Assembly (NCBI RefSeq): GCF_000699445.3
Contig: NC_067201.1
Location: 19,385,001-19,449,000 of the forward strand
Length of the DNA: 64,000 nt
Direction of reading: 5' to 3'
DNA from: Schistosoma haematobium
Lineage: Eukaryota; Platyhelminthes; Trematoda; Strigeidida; Schistosomatidae
The notes under the pieces are model-generated. The model saw only the letters and a program-made list of their open reading frames with translations, searched no databases and had not been told where the DNA came from. A program made the position numbers and the translations under genes. Of this stretch, positions 52,601 to 62,997 are shown piece by piece. How positions within the stretch are numbered: position 1 is the stretch's first letter; each line of letters begins with the position of its first letter.

Positions 52601-55600
52601 TATCTAATATTATGGTCAAAATAACTTGTCAAAATATCTTGTCTTTATTTGCAGGTTGTTGCTTTTTTCAAATATCTACAAACCCGTGTTCCCTCTGATA
52701 CACTGAAGCAATTATTTACATTTGGTGCCATTTTTTCTGCTGGAGTTATATTTGTTGTTGTAGTTGGGCTAACATATGCTGGTGTTATTGCACCATGGAG
52801 TGGCAGGTAATAACAAAGAAATTATTATTTTTCTTTACTCGAACTGATGTACGTACGTACAGTTATACGTTGTTACTGACTGACTGACTTTACACACATA
52901 AGCATTGGTACAAGGAGGCACCAAACAGATATGCGCTACACAGATATGATTTGTGTGAGGGCTTGGATGCTACCTGGGTGACCAAACTAAAGCAGGCGGT
53001 TTTTTTAGAGGGCCACACCCCGAGTCTTTGACCTTAAGGTCTAGTCCACAATGCAGTGGAGCAACGTTAGGAGATACAGTTTTATGGTAGCCGGTGACCA
53101 ACAATAGCTTCACAAGGCATTTGTTCCCTCAGGATCCTGGAGCCCATGTGGACCATTGGAATCAGGGTTTTCCAACTCCTCCAGGTGGTTCCTCCGTATT
53201 CATTAAACTGGTTAAAGCGCTGGACGTTCACTTTTCGTCTTCTCAATTTCGTAAACAACACCCACAACACGTAAAGGACTTCTCTGACAGTGACTGTATA
53301 CGCGTGGCCATATGAGAGCATTTCGAGAGGGAGAGCTGACTCTCCCCGCTCTTGGTTGTACCAGGGAATTTAGGGGTGGCAGGTAGTAACATTTATCATC
53401 TTACAAATAAGTCTCAACGTGAAAGCAGTAAGAAGGGCATCTTTTGCACGAGCTATAAATGCATGGGATTGTAAAGGGATTTTTTGATGGAGAACTAAAT
53501 TTCCACACCGTTAGGCAGGATATTTGTAGGTTTATTATATACACGCTCCTGAGCTGTAAAATACCCAACATGACTTTATGAAATTTCGTAACTCGGGGTT
53601 TCCATAGTCATAAATTGTAGTGAAATATTGTTTGGTAACATTTGGTTTTTCAGTATTTATTCAACTGCTGTTAAGTTTAAACAGAAAATCTCAAAAAAAA
53701 TTATCATCGATTTTAATTCTTATTTAAATTATTCAGGTTTTATTCTCTTTGGGATACTGGTTATGCTAAGATACATATTCCAATTATAACATCCGTTTCT
53801 GAGCATCAACCAACTTCATGGGCATCTTTCTTTTTTGATCTTCATGTATTAATTGCTACATTTCCAGCTGGTGTTAGACTTTGCTTTAACAATTTAAATG
53901 ATGAACGTGTTTTTGTTATTCTCTATGCAATATTTGCATCATATTTTGCTGGCGTTATGGTTCGTCTTATGCTTACATTAACACCAATTGTATGTGTGTT
54001 TTCTGCTATTGCATTTTCACGTGTCTTTGAATTATTCTTAAATGAACAAGATAATGAAATTAATGTTGCGACAAATCAATCTAATAATGAACAGAATTCT
54101 GTTGATAAACGTTTGTATGATAAACCGAACAAGGCAAATAAAAAGGTAATTTAAGGAATCAATAAAAATATTTCCAGTGTAATAATATACGTATCTTTAT
54201 TGACTTCCATTTATTTAAACAATTTTATTTATTTATTTATTGAAACACACAAACATTGGTACAGGGAGTTACCAAACAGATATGCGCCACATAAATCATT
54301 CGATTTGTGTGAGGGCTTGGATACTGTCTGGGCGCCCAAACCGAAACAGGTGGTTTCCTTAGGGAGCCACACCTAGAGCCTTCGATCTGGAGGTCTAATT
54401 CACAATGCAGTGGAGCGGCGTTAGGAGAAGTAGTTACATGGTAGCCGGTGACCAATAATATGTTCATACGTAATTTGTTTCCTTAGGATCCCGGAGCCCA
54501 TATTCACTATTGGTTTGGAATGAGGGTTTTCTAACTCCCCCAGGTGGATCCTTTATATTCACCAATCCGGTTAAAGCGCCGGACATTGGCTTTTCATCCT
54601 ATCAATTTCGGAAACAATACCCGCGCCATGAGAATACAGTGAGTAGGACTTCCCTGTCAGTGGTCGTATGCATGTGGCCGTGTGAGAGCATTTGGAGAGG
54701 GAGAGCTGAATTTTCCCACTCAGTCGTACTAGGACGTTTGGGGGCTATTTAATTGTCCTTTTTCTGTTTTATCTAGACTGGTTCATTGAATATGCTCATT
54801 TTTTAAATATATGGGCATGTTCAATAAACCAGTCTAGATAAAACAGAAAAAGGACAATCAAAATTATTGGGAATAAAGTAAATAATCATCGAGTCTTATA
54901 TTCAAAGAAGTCTTCCTAACCATTAGGATTGTTTTGGCGTTTATACGGGCAATGTCCACCAGTAATCTTACAGTGTTTTATACATAAAACAGTTAAACCT
55001 TCAAAATTGATACTTAAACCAGCAATCCCTAGACCAAGTTTTATTTATTATTCATTTAGTTAAACACATAAATATTGGTACAAAGGGGCATCGAATACAT
55101 GTGCGCCACACAAGGCACTTGATTTGTGTGTGAGCTGTGATACTGCCCGGGTGCCCAAACTTAAGCAGGTTAGAAAGTGAATACATCTGCTCCTCTATCA
55201 TTTCACTAGGGGTCTTTACGATTCTTAACCAGAAAGCTTACACTTTCGCACAGGGCTTAGGTGATAAGTGTTGACATCATTTGCGAATGCTGTCTAATTT
55301 TTCTAACTGTTCCTCGGACCACTTTTACGTTAACCAGCACATCATGATAGGCGGTGAACAGACATATCTAATACATGCCCCCAAACGCCCTGGTATGGCC
55401 GGGAGTGGGGAGAGTCCGCTCTCCCTCTCCAGATGCTCTCACATGGTCACGCGTATATAGCCTCTACCAGGGAAGTCCTACTCACTGCCTTCTCGTGACA
55501 GGGGTGTTTACAAAAATGACAGGTCGAAAAGCGAATGTCCGGCGCTTTAACCGGATTCCAAACCAATGGTACACATGGGCTCCAGTATCCTGCGGGAACA

Positions 55601-58600
55601 AATGGCGTATGAACCAATTGTTGGTCACCGGCTTCCATGGGATTGCATCTCCTTACGCTGATCCACTGCCTTGTGGATCAGACCTTCAGGTCGAAGGCTC
55701 GGAGAGTGGCTCCCTAAGAAAAGCACCTGCTTCGGTTTGGGCACCCGAGCAGTATCACAACCCTCACACATATCAAATGAGATTTGTGTGGCGCATATGT
55801 GTTTGGTGCCTCCTTTTACCAATATCTATGTGTTAAAATAAATAAACCGCGAGTGTTACAAATCTCATGCTGTATTTGAGAACATTAATTGTTGGCTCAT
55901 GTACTACCTATTACTAATATTTTATGGGTACTGTACTCATCCTCAGTATCAAGTTATTTCTAAGAAAAACTATTCTAATTCTGCGTGAAGTATTTTTGTG
56001 ATGGACATAATGAGTACTAATTTTCTTGTTATGAATAATGCGCGTTTAGTGTTTTAAAAAAAGTATACCACATCTCGGTGTATGTACCCTTTCATATTAT
56101 TAGGTGAACTATCCTAGTCAAGACACGCCAACAAGTACCACCATTGGTAGTCAGTCAAAGCAACAATCATCAGGAAACAATGGGAGTAATATGCGTGCAG
56201 TCGCCTACGTTTTGATTATATTCATTCTATATCTGTTTGTTTCACATTGTGTTTGGGTGTCATCCAATGCTTATTCAAGCCCGTCTATTGTGTTGGCTTC
56301 ATATGGTAAAGATGGATCTCGATATATCCTGGATGACTTCCGGTAAGTAATGTCACCAACATCTTTTATATGTATAGCTCTGTTATTTAGTCCACTTATT
56401 TTACCAGAGTTAATTATGCAAGTAAGCTTATCTGTTAATAATAAAATACTTTGTTTTCATATATCGTTTAACCTTACGATCTGATGTAAAAGAATATAGT
56501 GAATTTCTAAACCCACCACATATTTCACTGATGAATGTAACGAAGCTTTTTGTATCCGTTTGAAAACTTCATTATTAGACACCAAGTTGAGGTTCATTAT
56601 TTTAAAAGTGCAAGGGACAGTCAACTAGCACTACTGGGATCAAATGGATGCAACAGAAAATATTACAACTCATTTCACAAAGTGCCTAAAAGCAGTCACT
56701 ACGATCACGCCAAAATTTCAAAAATAAAATTTTGTTCAATAGCTTATACTACCTAAAAAGTATCCAGTAAATATTTTGTCGACATTCATTTCTTATCCAA
56801 GCTAACATACACAAAGACGAGTTACATATCATCATACAGTAGTGCATTGTATTGTCTTCTTTTGGGATAATTGTTGGTTATTTCTACCGAGATACATTCT
56901 AATATGATTAGAATTTCAACTAATCGATGCCGCTCACATAAAAACAATAGAATATGTCTGGATTTTTGATGTCTTTCAATAGAAACACTAATGGTTTAAT
57001 AAATGGTTGAGCGATCGTGAACTACAATCCATTAACAGATAAATCTATACATACTAGCTTCTATTATTTTTTTGTGTTTTTCTATGGGTAGCTCCTAGTT
57101 TTCAAGTAAAAAGCGTTTCAATCATTATAATTCGTTTGTATCAATTTTATCGTTATTATTATTTAAACACATAAACATTGGTTCAAGGGGGCACCAAATA
57201 GATATTACTTACTTACTTACTTACTTACGCCTGTTACTCCCAATGGAGCATAGGCCGCTGACCAGCATTCTCCAACCCACTCTGTCCTGGGCCAAATAGA
57301 TATGCGCCACATAAATCATTTGATTTGCGTGAGGGCGCCGAAACTGAAGCAGGTGGTTTTCTCAAGAGGCCACACCCCGAGCCTTTTACCTAGAGGGTCT
57401 AATCCACAAGGCGGTGGAGCGACGTTAGGAGATGCAGTTCCATGGTAGCTGGTGATCGACAATGGGTTCATACGCCATTTGTTCTTTCAGAATCCTGTAG
57501 TCCATGTGCACCATTGGTTTTGAATCAGGGTTTTCCAACTCTCCTAGGTGGGATCTCCGTATCCACAAACCTAGTTAAAGCGCTGATCATCCTCTTAATT
57601 TTGCACACACACCACAAGAATGCAGTGAGTAGGACTTCCCTGTCAGTGGTTATGTGCAAGTGGCCACTTGAGAGTATTTGGATAAGGAGAGCTGACTCTT
57701 CCGACACTCGGCCATACCAGGGCATTTGGGGTCGAATTTTATCGTTGAATTATAGGATATAAATTAAAGTTATTCAGATCATGTTGTTGATAACAGGTCT
57801 TCATTACAGCGTCACAATGAAATATAACCTTTTTAAATAATCCATTGTTCAACAATAAAACTTCACGAAACAACATTTAATGATAAATCTTATAACATTG
57901 TAGTACGCTTGAATCGTTTGTTTAATAACACCCTAAATGAATAACACCTTTCTACAACTAGTGATTTTAACATAATTTCAAAGTGTTATATTATTCTAAA
58001 AGGTATACTTAACTTTAAGGCTAATCAAAATTTGGCATATAGGCGGGTACATTTTTAAAACTTGATTGAAACTTTTGGTAATTTTCTATTCATGAATTCA
58101 TCGATTACATTTTATAACTACCAAAATAGTGCAGTAAAAAAAGGGAACTAATTAGTTACGTATAAGTTGTATTCACAGTGTATTCACAGTCACTTAATGA
58201 TACTTAATACTGCTTGGTTGTGTAAACAATATTTAGAGCTTACCATTCACTCTTCGATGTTCAAGTACCGAACAATCCAACAGATATATTTTTTTTAATC
58301 GTCAACAATAATAAATTTTTTCTCATATTATTAGTGAGGCTTATTTCTGGTTATGGCAAAATACAAAAGAAAATGCTCGAGTTATGTCATGGTGGGATTA
58401 TGGATATCAAATAGCAGGAATGGGTAACCGCACTACTCTAGTTGATAATAACACATGGAATAATAGTCATATCGCATTAGTTGGTAAAGCTATGGCATCA
58501 AATGAATCAGAAGCCTATAAAGTAAGTTGAGTAATTAAACTCAATTTTTTCTTTCTGTTTGGTGGACGTATTCAACATGATCACATTTTGGGTGTAAGAA

Positions 58601-60914
58601 TTACGCAAAAATATACTGTTAAATGTAAATAATAAATTTGTGTTGTTGACAATCAATCAGTTGTTGTTTTTATCTCGTTTTAATAGGCCATTAAGAACTT
58701 AGTACAGATCAACTACCTTATCGTCTAGTGTAAAATTTCATATCACTGCTGTACTTCGAATTCCTTCTATCGAATCCAGAAATTATAAATACTGTGATAA
58801 ACGTCACATTCAGTAGTCTTTTATCTTCTATTTTCAATCAATAATTCTCGGTGAAATATCTTTTTCATTATTCATCGATAGATATTACAGTCTTATCATC
58901 ATATTAGTTAATCGTTTAAGAGAGACTTCCTATTCAAAATTTACAAACGCTCTTGACCGATGCATAATAAGTTAGTTATCTAAAGATCTAGAAATATTTA
59001 AGATCTGTTTTTGCCAAATATACCATAATTTAAATGTCTATGACTAAGACGATTGTTGTTTTTCACTTCCACAGTTCTTCAAAAACTGTACAAGTCCATA
59101 ATTTCAAGAAGCACTTTGTCCATATTAATCAAATCTTAGTCATGAATTCACATGCTGTGCTGGTTTTATTATGTGTGATTAATACCATTTTTCTTGTACT
59201 TCTTTCCCTGTTACGTGGTTTTCCTTTAGACTATTCAAAGTTTAGATGTGGATTACGTGCTGGTCATATTCGGTGGTTACATTGGTTACAGTGGTGATGA
59301 TATTAATAAATTCTTATGGATGGTGCGTATTGGTGGCGGTGAACATCCTAATGAAATTCGTGAAAGAGACTTTCTAACTTCAACAGTAAGTTGTCAGCTT
59401 TTACATACAGTAAAGACAATCATAATATACGCTACTCTACGTTATTATATATTGTGAAGAATCGTCATGTAACAAGCTAGTTGTAAAGTGGAAGCCATAT
59501 GTGATATTGGTGCTTCTCCCTTTAAGTGAATACTTCAGGTTGACTGATTGGCTGGTTGGCATAAGTAAATCGGTTTGATATACCAAAACATTTTTTAAAC
59601 ATTTGGAAATCCATGAGGACCTTGATTAGTCTGCACCAGATAATAAGTCTATTTGTCTCTCCATCAAGTTATGCAAATGGTCGAAACATGGATCTATACG
59701 TCTCTCCCAACAATAGTTGATTAGGTATAACCTTATTCTACTTTACTTACTCTTCTTGTAGCGTAATCCGTCGAGCAGTCATCTCCAAACAACTCTATCT
59801 TGAGCTCTCCTTTCTAGTTGTTGCCGAATGCTATTCATGGTCTTAATATCTGCCTCCATTTCCTAAAGTCATGTTTTCTTTGTCCCATCTCTCTTCCTTT
59901 TGCTTCGAAGTTGTGTCTTCTCATGTTTGTGACTGTTTGAATGACCCTCTCGGTCTTCCACACTGTTGGGATATTCTATTTCTCTGCATTTATTGTTGCT
60001 CTGACAGTTAGAAGGGTCGTCGGCCTGGTGACTTCTGGCTTCAAATATAAGCCGTTATAACTGTTCCATATGCAGACCCTTCGTCTCTCAGGGGAAAGTT
60101 TAATTGCTTCACTCTGGCTGGTGTTTCTTTTAGCGAGGTTCTTGTTTATGAGCTGGAATTGCTAACGCTACCCACAGTCGTTCTTTACCCAGGTTAGGGA
60201 ATATCAGTAACTCCAGAGGGGCGGTTGCCAGTGTTATAAACTTTTATATAGTATATTCTGAACCACTTACTGGTTATAAATTCAATGGTGAGATATTGCA
60301 ATTATTCATAATTTATTACGTCACCTTATCTGAAAGATGTTACCACAGTAATTCTAACTTTGACAATACTACCCTCTGGGAAAAGTTGAATGTATTTCCG
60401 TCGGGCTTGTAGTGATGGTTTTATTGTTTTGCCGTATTATAGGACTCTTTCAGTAAAACCCATTGACCCATATTTACTAAGAAAGTTCTAAATTTTAACC
60501 CTGCCTGTTTGATCATAATTCAATGGTTATGTTGGCTTTTTGTTTTCTTTTTCTTTTTAGGGTGATTATCGTATAGATAAAAGTGCTTCTGAGACGATGC
60601 TTAATTGTTTAATGTATAAATTAAGCTATTATCGGTTTGGTGAAGTTCGTTTAGATATGCGAACACCACTTGGATTTGATCGTACTAGAGGATCTGAAAT
60701 TGGTCGTAAAAATTTTGAATTAGATTACTTAGAGGAAGCTTTTACATCGAAACATTGGCTTGTAAGAATTTATCGTGTACTACCTCCTGAAAATCTACCA
60801 CATCTATCGCGTACACGTCGTCGGATTCACCATCGAGCTTCAGGGAAATCTCGTCTGAATAACCGTGGCCGACTCAATACACCTAGTAAAGGTTCATCCA
60901 AACATTTCACTTAA
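46168..60914 (+). CDS. STT3B: STT3, catalytic subunit of oligosaccharyltransferase (STT3B-like)
   Basis: STT3 is the multi-pass ER membrane enzyme that transfers the lipid-linked glycan to Asn in N-X-S/T sites of nascent or newly made proteins. Eight exons join in frame: 46168-46672, 46712-47085, 52655-52806, 53737-54145, 56104-56342, 58335-58521, 59230-59385 and 60561-60914, giving 791 residues. Landmarks are: EFDPWFNYR (about 50-58, acidic metal motif), SYDNEG (180-185, second acidic motif), SVSEHQP (363-369, external-loop Glu), WWDYG (579-583, acceptor Ser/Thr recognition), the glycosylation sites NNT and NNS (598-604), and DINKFLWM (646-653, DK-type motif). The basic C-terminal tail and [13 protein letters not shown] favour STT3B over STT3A. 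Length is between human STT3A (705) and STT3B (826). An Asn/Ser/Lys-rich loop (about 448-511) is the least conserved part. No frameshift or missing motif is seen. Confidence 0.97.
46673..46711 (+). other. STT3B: STT3 intron 1, 39 nt
   Basis: GTAATC...CATTAG. Removal restores I-A-P-G-Y across the junction, matching the conserved family sequence; without splicing the frame ends at 46690. Confidence 0.93.
46712..47085 (+). CDS. STT3B: STT3 exon 2
   Basis: Carries PGYISRS, SYDNEG, the [11 protein letters not shown] block and [10 protein letters not shown]. Ends in phase 0 at CAA|GTAAGT. Confidence 0.95.
47086..47818. other. STT3 intron 2, first part
   Basis: No gene. A TACTGACTGACTGA tail at about 47616-47631 looks like a very short 3' end of the (TGAC)-tailed LINE. 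Confidence 0.45.
47819..48180 (-). mobile_element. C-family SINE-like repeat, 5'-truncated
   Basis: (TAAA)n tail at 47819-47840 on minus, shared body up to the AACCTGGTTAAAGCGCTG block; the first ~160 bases of the element are missing. In STT3 intron 2, antisense to the gene. Confidence 0.82.
48181..50699. other. STT3 intron 2, middle part
   Basis: 2.5 kb with no recognised repeat, RNA gene or coding content. Confidence 0.45.
50700..52052 (-). mobile_element. (TGAC)-tailed LINE, 5'-truncated, RT frame open
   Basis: Inserted antisense in STT3 intron 2. The 3' end is at about 50700 (GCTGACTGACTGAT tail on minus), the 3' untranslated region is 50894-50715, and the RT coding sequence continues upstream to the truncation at about 52050. 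No stop interrupts it, so the insertion is recent compared with the RTE copies. Confidence 0.88.
50895..52037 (-). CDS. LINE reverse transcriptase, C-terminal 380 residues
   Basis: The first in-frame Met lies within RT motif A ([10 protein letters not shown]). B motif [15 protein letters not shown] at 54-68, catalytic [10 protein letters not shown] at 97-106, and a long C-terminal region with [15 protein letters not shown] and [16 protein letters not shown]. The family is a non-LTR RT, distinct from the RTE copies here (YADD instead of FADD, different tail). Just upstream of the Met the codon expected to give the catalytic Asp of motif A reads AAT (Asn). It would make DNA from RNA at a nicked target, but truncation, the missing endonuclease and the Asn argue against activity. 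It has no independent promoter that I can see. Confidence 0.88.
   Translation of the reverse strand: MKASFDSVDREILCLSLKGVPQKYIYLVKALYSNTTNRVRAYSELSSAFATSSGVRKGCPLSPFLFNFIIDLLMEITFSSNEFSVIDLLLGGSLIDLEYADDIVLFGEDADRMQSLLVALSNNARMFGMRFSPSKCKLLLQDWSASTSELRIGSEVIERVDNFTYLESLISPNRLVSDEISARIRKARLAFANLRHLWRRRDIRLSIKGRVYCAAARSVFIYGCETWPLRVENTRKLLVLDHRCLRNIAGVCWDRRISNSEVRRRVLGNGGKSADEVVNLHRLRWLGHVLRMPEHRLPRRAMLTGVGDGWKKVRGGQTKTWHQCLKSLTSSLSHVGRCRLLGWGPRDNRNQWLETLGDMAQNRSQWRRCMHSLSSLRLRD
52053..52654. other. STT3 intron 2, last part
   Basis: No repeat recognised. Ends in TTTATTTGCAG, the acceptor of exon 3. Confidence 0.5.
52655..52806 (+). CDS. STT3B: STT3 exon 3
   Basis: Encodes a transmembrane pair and the conserved APWSGR. 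Phase 0 in, phase 2 out (GGCAG|GTAATA). Confidence 0.93.
52889..53378 (-). mobile_element. C-family SINE-like repeat
   Basis: Nearly complete copy in STT3 intron 3. Instead of the (TAAA)n tail it joins a TACTGACTGACTGACT run at 52873-52888, the 3' end signature of the (TGAC)-tailed LINE. Confidence 0.82.
53737..54145 (+). CDS. STT3B: STT3 exon 4
   Basis: Completes [32 protein letters not shown] and [13 protein letters not shown], then enters an Asn-rich hydrophilic loop. Phase 2 in, phase 0 out (AAG|GTAATT). Confidence 0.95.
54226..54750 (-). mobile_element. C-family SINE-like repeat, complete
   Basis: Complete copy in STT3 intron 4 with the tail at 54226-54242 on minus. The 5' end abuts a hairpin at 54752. 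Confidence 0.83.
54752..54858. repeat. 107-bp hairpin, 44-bp arms
   Basis: Left arm 54752-54795 and right arm 54815-54858 are reverse complements with two mismatches; the loop is about 19 bases of A/T. Lies in STT3 intron 4 at the border of a C-family repeat. A recent inverted duplication or a MITE-like insertion are both possible. Confidence 0.92.
55039..55170 (-). mobile_element. C-family SINE-like repeat, 3' end only
   Basis: Only the tail-proximal ~130 bases are present (to CAAACTTAAGCAGGT). Same orientation as 54226-54750. Confidence 0.75.
55376..55847 (+). mobile_element. C-family SINE-like repeat, opposite orientation
   Basis: Nearly complete copy with sense on plus, ending AAAATAAATAAACC. 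A segment of about 40 bases around 55556 is missing compared with 12122-12642. Forms an inverted pair with 54226-54750. Confidence 0.82.
56104..56342 (+). CDS. STT3B: STT3 exon 5
   Basis: Rest of the hydrophilic loop, the last transmembrane helix (about 512-531) and [16 protein letters not shown]. Phase 0 in, phase 2 out (CG|GTAAGT). Confidence 0.95.
56343..57156. other. STT3 intron 5, first part
   Basis: No gene or repeat recognised. Confidence 0.45.
57157..57735 (-). mobile_element. C-family SINE-like repeat with a nested RTE tail
   Basis: Complete copy in STT3 intron 5, split by an 86-base insertion at 57206-57291. Sense on minus, tail at 57157-57172. Confidence 0.84.
57206..57291 (-). 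mobile_element. RTE LINE 3' end, 86 bp, with 12-bp target duplication
   Basis: On minus it is the last ~65 bases of the RTE element followed by (GTAA)n. CCAAATAGATAT flanks it at 57194-57205 and 57292-57303. This fixes both borders and shows target-primed insertion into an older C-family copy. Confidence 0.93.
57736..58334. other. STT3 intron 5, last part
   Basis: AT-rich. Ends with ATTATTAG, the acceptor of exon 6. Confidence 0.45.
58335..58521 (+). CDS. STT3B: STT3 exon 6
   Basis: Contains [16 protein letters not shown] and DNNTWNNSH, the catalytic recognition motif and the conserved glycosylated segment. Phase 2 in, phase 0 out (AAA|GTAAGT). Confidence 0.97.
58522..59229. other. STT3 intron 6
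   Basis: 708 bases without recognised repeats; the smallest of the late introns. Confidence 0.6.
59230..59385 (+). CDS. STT3B: STT3 exon 7
   Basis: Encodes [11 protein letters not shown] and [17 protein letters not shown]. Phase 0 on both sides (ACA|GTAAGT). Confidence 0.96.
59737..60240 (-). mobile_element. RTE LINE reduced to fused 3' and 5' ends
   Basis: In STT3 intron 7, read on minus: the 5' untranslated region and first endonuclease codons (60240 to about 59995) are joined to the last ~250 bases of the coding region and 3' end (about 59980-59737, with AQDRVVWR and a TACTTACT tail). About 2.7 kb of internal sequence is missing. Confidence 0.78.
60561..60914 (+). CDS. STT3B: STT3 exon 8 (terminal)
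   Basis: Starts GDYRIDK after TTTTTAG, encodes [12 protein letters not shown] and [16 protein letters not shown], then a basic tail rich in Arg, His and Ser, ending at TAA 60912-60914. Confidence 0.96.
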   Translation, partial: GDYRIDKSASETMLNCLMYKLSYYRFGEVRLDMRTPLGFDRTRGSEIGRKNFELDYLEEAFTSKHWLVRIYRVLPPENLPHLSRTRRRIHHRASGKSRLNNRGRLNTPSKGSSKHFT

Positions 60915-61215
60915 CATATTTCCTGGTATGTTTTATTATTTACATTTATTAAGTATCGCGAATTCGACGATTCTCTAGTTAAATGGCTATCGACTATTAT
61001 TAGGGAACTGAAAAGTGATTATTTTTAAAATCACAATCTCGATTGGGGCTAAATCATTTATTGTATTCAGTTACTGTCATTTGACTAGTTAACATCTTTT
61101 AATGCAACATAGTTTACTGATTAAGTTTCCAATGTAAAGCTTTATAGTGAAACGTATAGAATGAATCCCATTAATAGATATATTGCTCTTTCCAATAAAT
61201 ACACGAACTGAGCTA
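60915..61215 (+). other. STT3B: STT3 3' untranslated region
   Basis: AATAAA at 61194-61199 is the first canonical polyadenylation signal after the stop; cleavage shortly after it is inferred. Confidence 0.5.
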
Positions 61216-61379
61216 CCAATCATTATGTACTTAAGCATTAACTACCTTCAAGTTAGTCAGATATAAGTGTCCTGGTTTTTTTTCCACTCATTAATGAAGA
61301 AAGTTTAAATATCTTTACTTTGTCTAATTAATGCACAAACTGAGATCATGAAAATTATATTTTACGAAATTTAGAACAT

Positions 61380-61680
61380 CAATAGTTGAGATCATGAGTC
61401 GATTGAAGTTAGACCCCCATGGAAAACCTGGAAGCACTGGACGGCCGATTCGTCATAGTATGGAGCTCCTCAGCAGTACGCATCCACGATCTCGCCTCGC
61501 GAGACTCAAACCGAGGACTTATTAGTTTTGCGCGCGAGCGCTTAAACTTTAAACCACTGAACTTGCCGGCATCAAATGTTGTTAATGTCTAATTTCAACT
61601 AATCCACGAAATTGATCGACAGATCTACCATTTTCTTCAGTGAGTTACTATCTCACAACAGACCCGGTTGAACTTCACTG
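61380..61680 (-). mobile_element. tRNA/hammerhead SINE (family B) with leader, inverted pair, left
   Basis: Sense on minus: leader 61680-61570, head (GCAAGTTCAGTGG, B box GGTTTGAGTC), hammerhead with CTGAGGA but GAATC instead of GAAAC, then tail. Head to head with 61681. Confidence 0.84.
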
Positions 61681-61807
61681 GCGGTGGGATCGTGGATGCG
61701 CACTGCTGAGGAGTTCCACATTAGGTTTTCCGTGGTGGTCTAGGTTCAATTGACTCATAATCTCAACTATTGAAATTACTATAATATGCACAAAAACCCC
61801 TTCTGAT
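61681..61807 (+). mobile_element. Family B SINE, inverted pair, right
   Basis: Begins CGGTGGGATCGTGGATGC, keeps GCACTG and CTGAGGAG, but has lost the second half of the ribozyme (from stem II to after the cleavage site). Tail complete. Confidence 0.8.
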
Positions 61808-62997
61808 ATTAAATTTCGAATAATTGAATCAACACACTAGATCATTTTACTCATGATACATTACGTTTTACAATTTAGTTTTGTTCAACGAAATACAAAA
61901 TGACTACATGGTAAAATAATAAAATGTATTAACTCAAATAGAGAAATTATTATGAAGAGAATAAAAATCTTAAACTTTGTAAAAAGCTTTCATGATATCA
62001 GTTAACATCCCATAACCACACCTAATTAGTAAAAAAACGAATAGATGTAGTGTTATATACTTGGGTTTGAGCTATAGTGTTTCCATGAAGGTCAGTGATA
62101 TACCACCCAACTACTGAGACGGTAGTAGTTGAATCAAGGTTCTAAATCGGAACATTATTGGTTCAGAATTAAATTAATCAACGGTTATACTAAACATTCA
62201 ATAAATTCTTACTATTAAGAACATTCCTTTTTTTAAATCGTAGTATGCATGAAACTCACGTAAGCTACAAAAGTAATTACTTCAATATGCTACTCATATT
62301 ACATAATAGTTTCATCTCATAACTATATCATCAGCTCTCATTCATATTTAAATAAGATCACTATCGAATATGAGGAAAAGTACGAAAACAATGATCTAAC
62401 ATATAAACTAAGCTCAGTAGAAACAACAAAGTGAAACGATTGTCCACATAACCTGTATACATTTGCATATACTATACTATATACTACATAAAATTAACTT
62501 TTAATTGTTCAATCGATTTCTTGTTCTCTTACAGGTTATACTACATCTAATTAATTTTGTTCAATATTCATTCTCCATATTTTGTTTTCATTTGTGTATA
62601 AAAACCATGTTTGTTTTGGATAAGAATTTATAGAGAAACTATCGAGTGGTATATCATTATGCATGTATCGTGTAAAAAAAAGGGTCAAAAAATGACCTGT
62701 GTTTAATACCGATGCATAAACTGTGATCTTGTTTGATTTTGTTTGATCGGATTCTTCTTCCAGTCTGTTCCTTTGAGGTTTTTTCTTGATTCTCTTGTTT
62801 CCTGTTAATCTATTGTATTTTGATGTAACTATTAGCTTCGTCGAATTCTTCGACATCGCTTTCAAATAAATTTGTTTTGATATCACAGGATTGTGTATTT
62901 GTGGGTGTATGTGTTTTGTAAGTATCGATACCAGAGTTTGATTTGATAATTTCAAATAAATTGTGTATTAGGTGGATTGCTTATAATAAGAATCTAT
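61808..62997. other. 3' flank, no feature seen
   Basis: 1.2 kb of AT-rich sequence. The minus-strand frame of 134 codons at 62551-62955 is Lys/Thr/Asn-rich without recognisable content or splice context; I do not call it a gene, though it is long for this composition. Confidence 0.4.

Noticed and set aside
62551..62955. Minus-strand gene of 134 codons
   Set aside because: Lys/Asn/Thr-rich as expected of AT-rich noncoding DNA, no recognisable motif, no splice or polyadenylation context.
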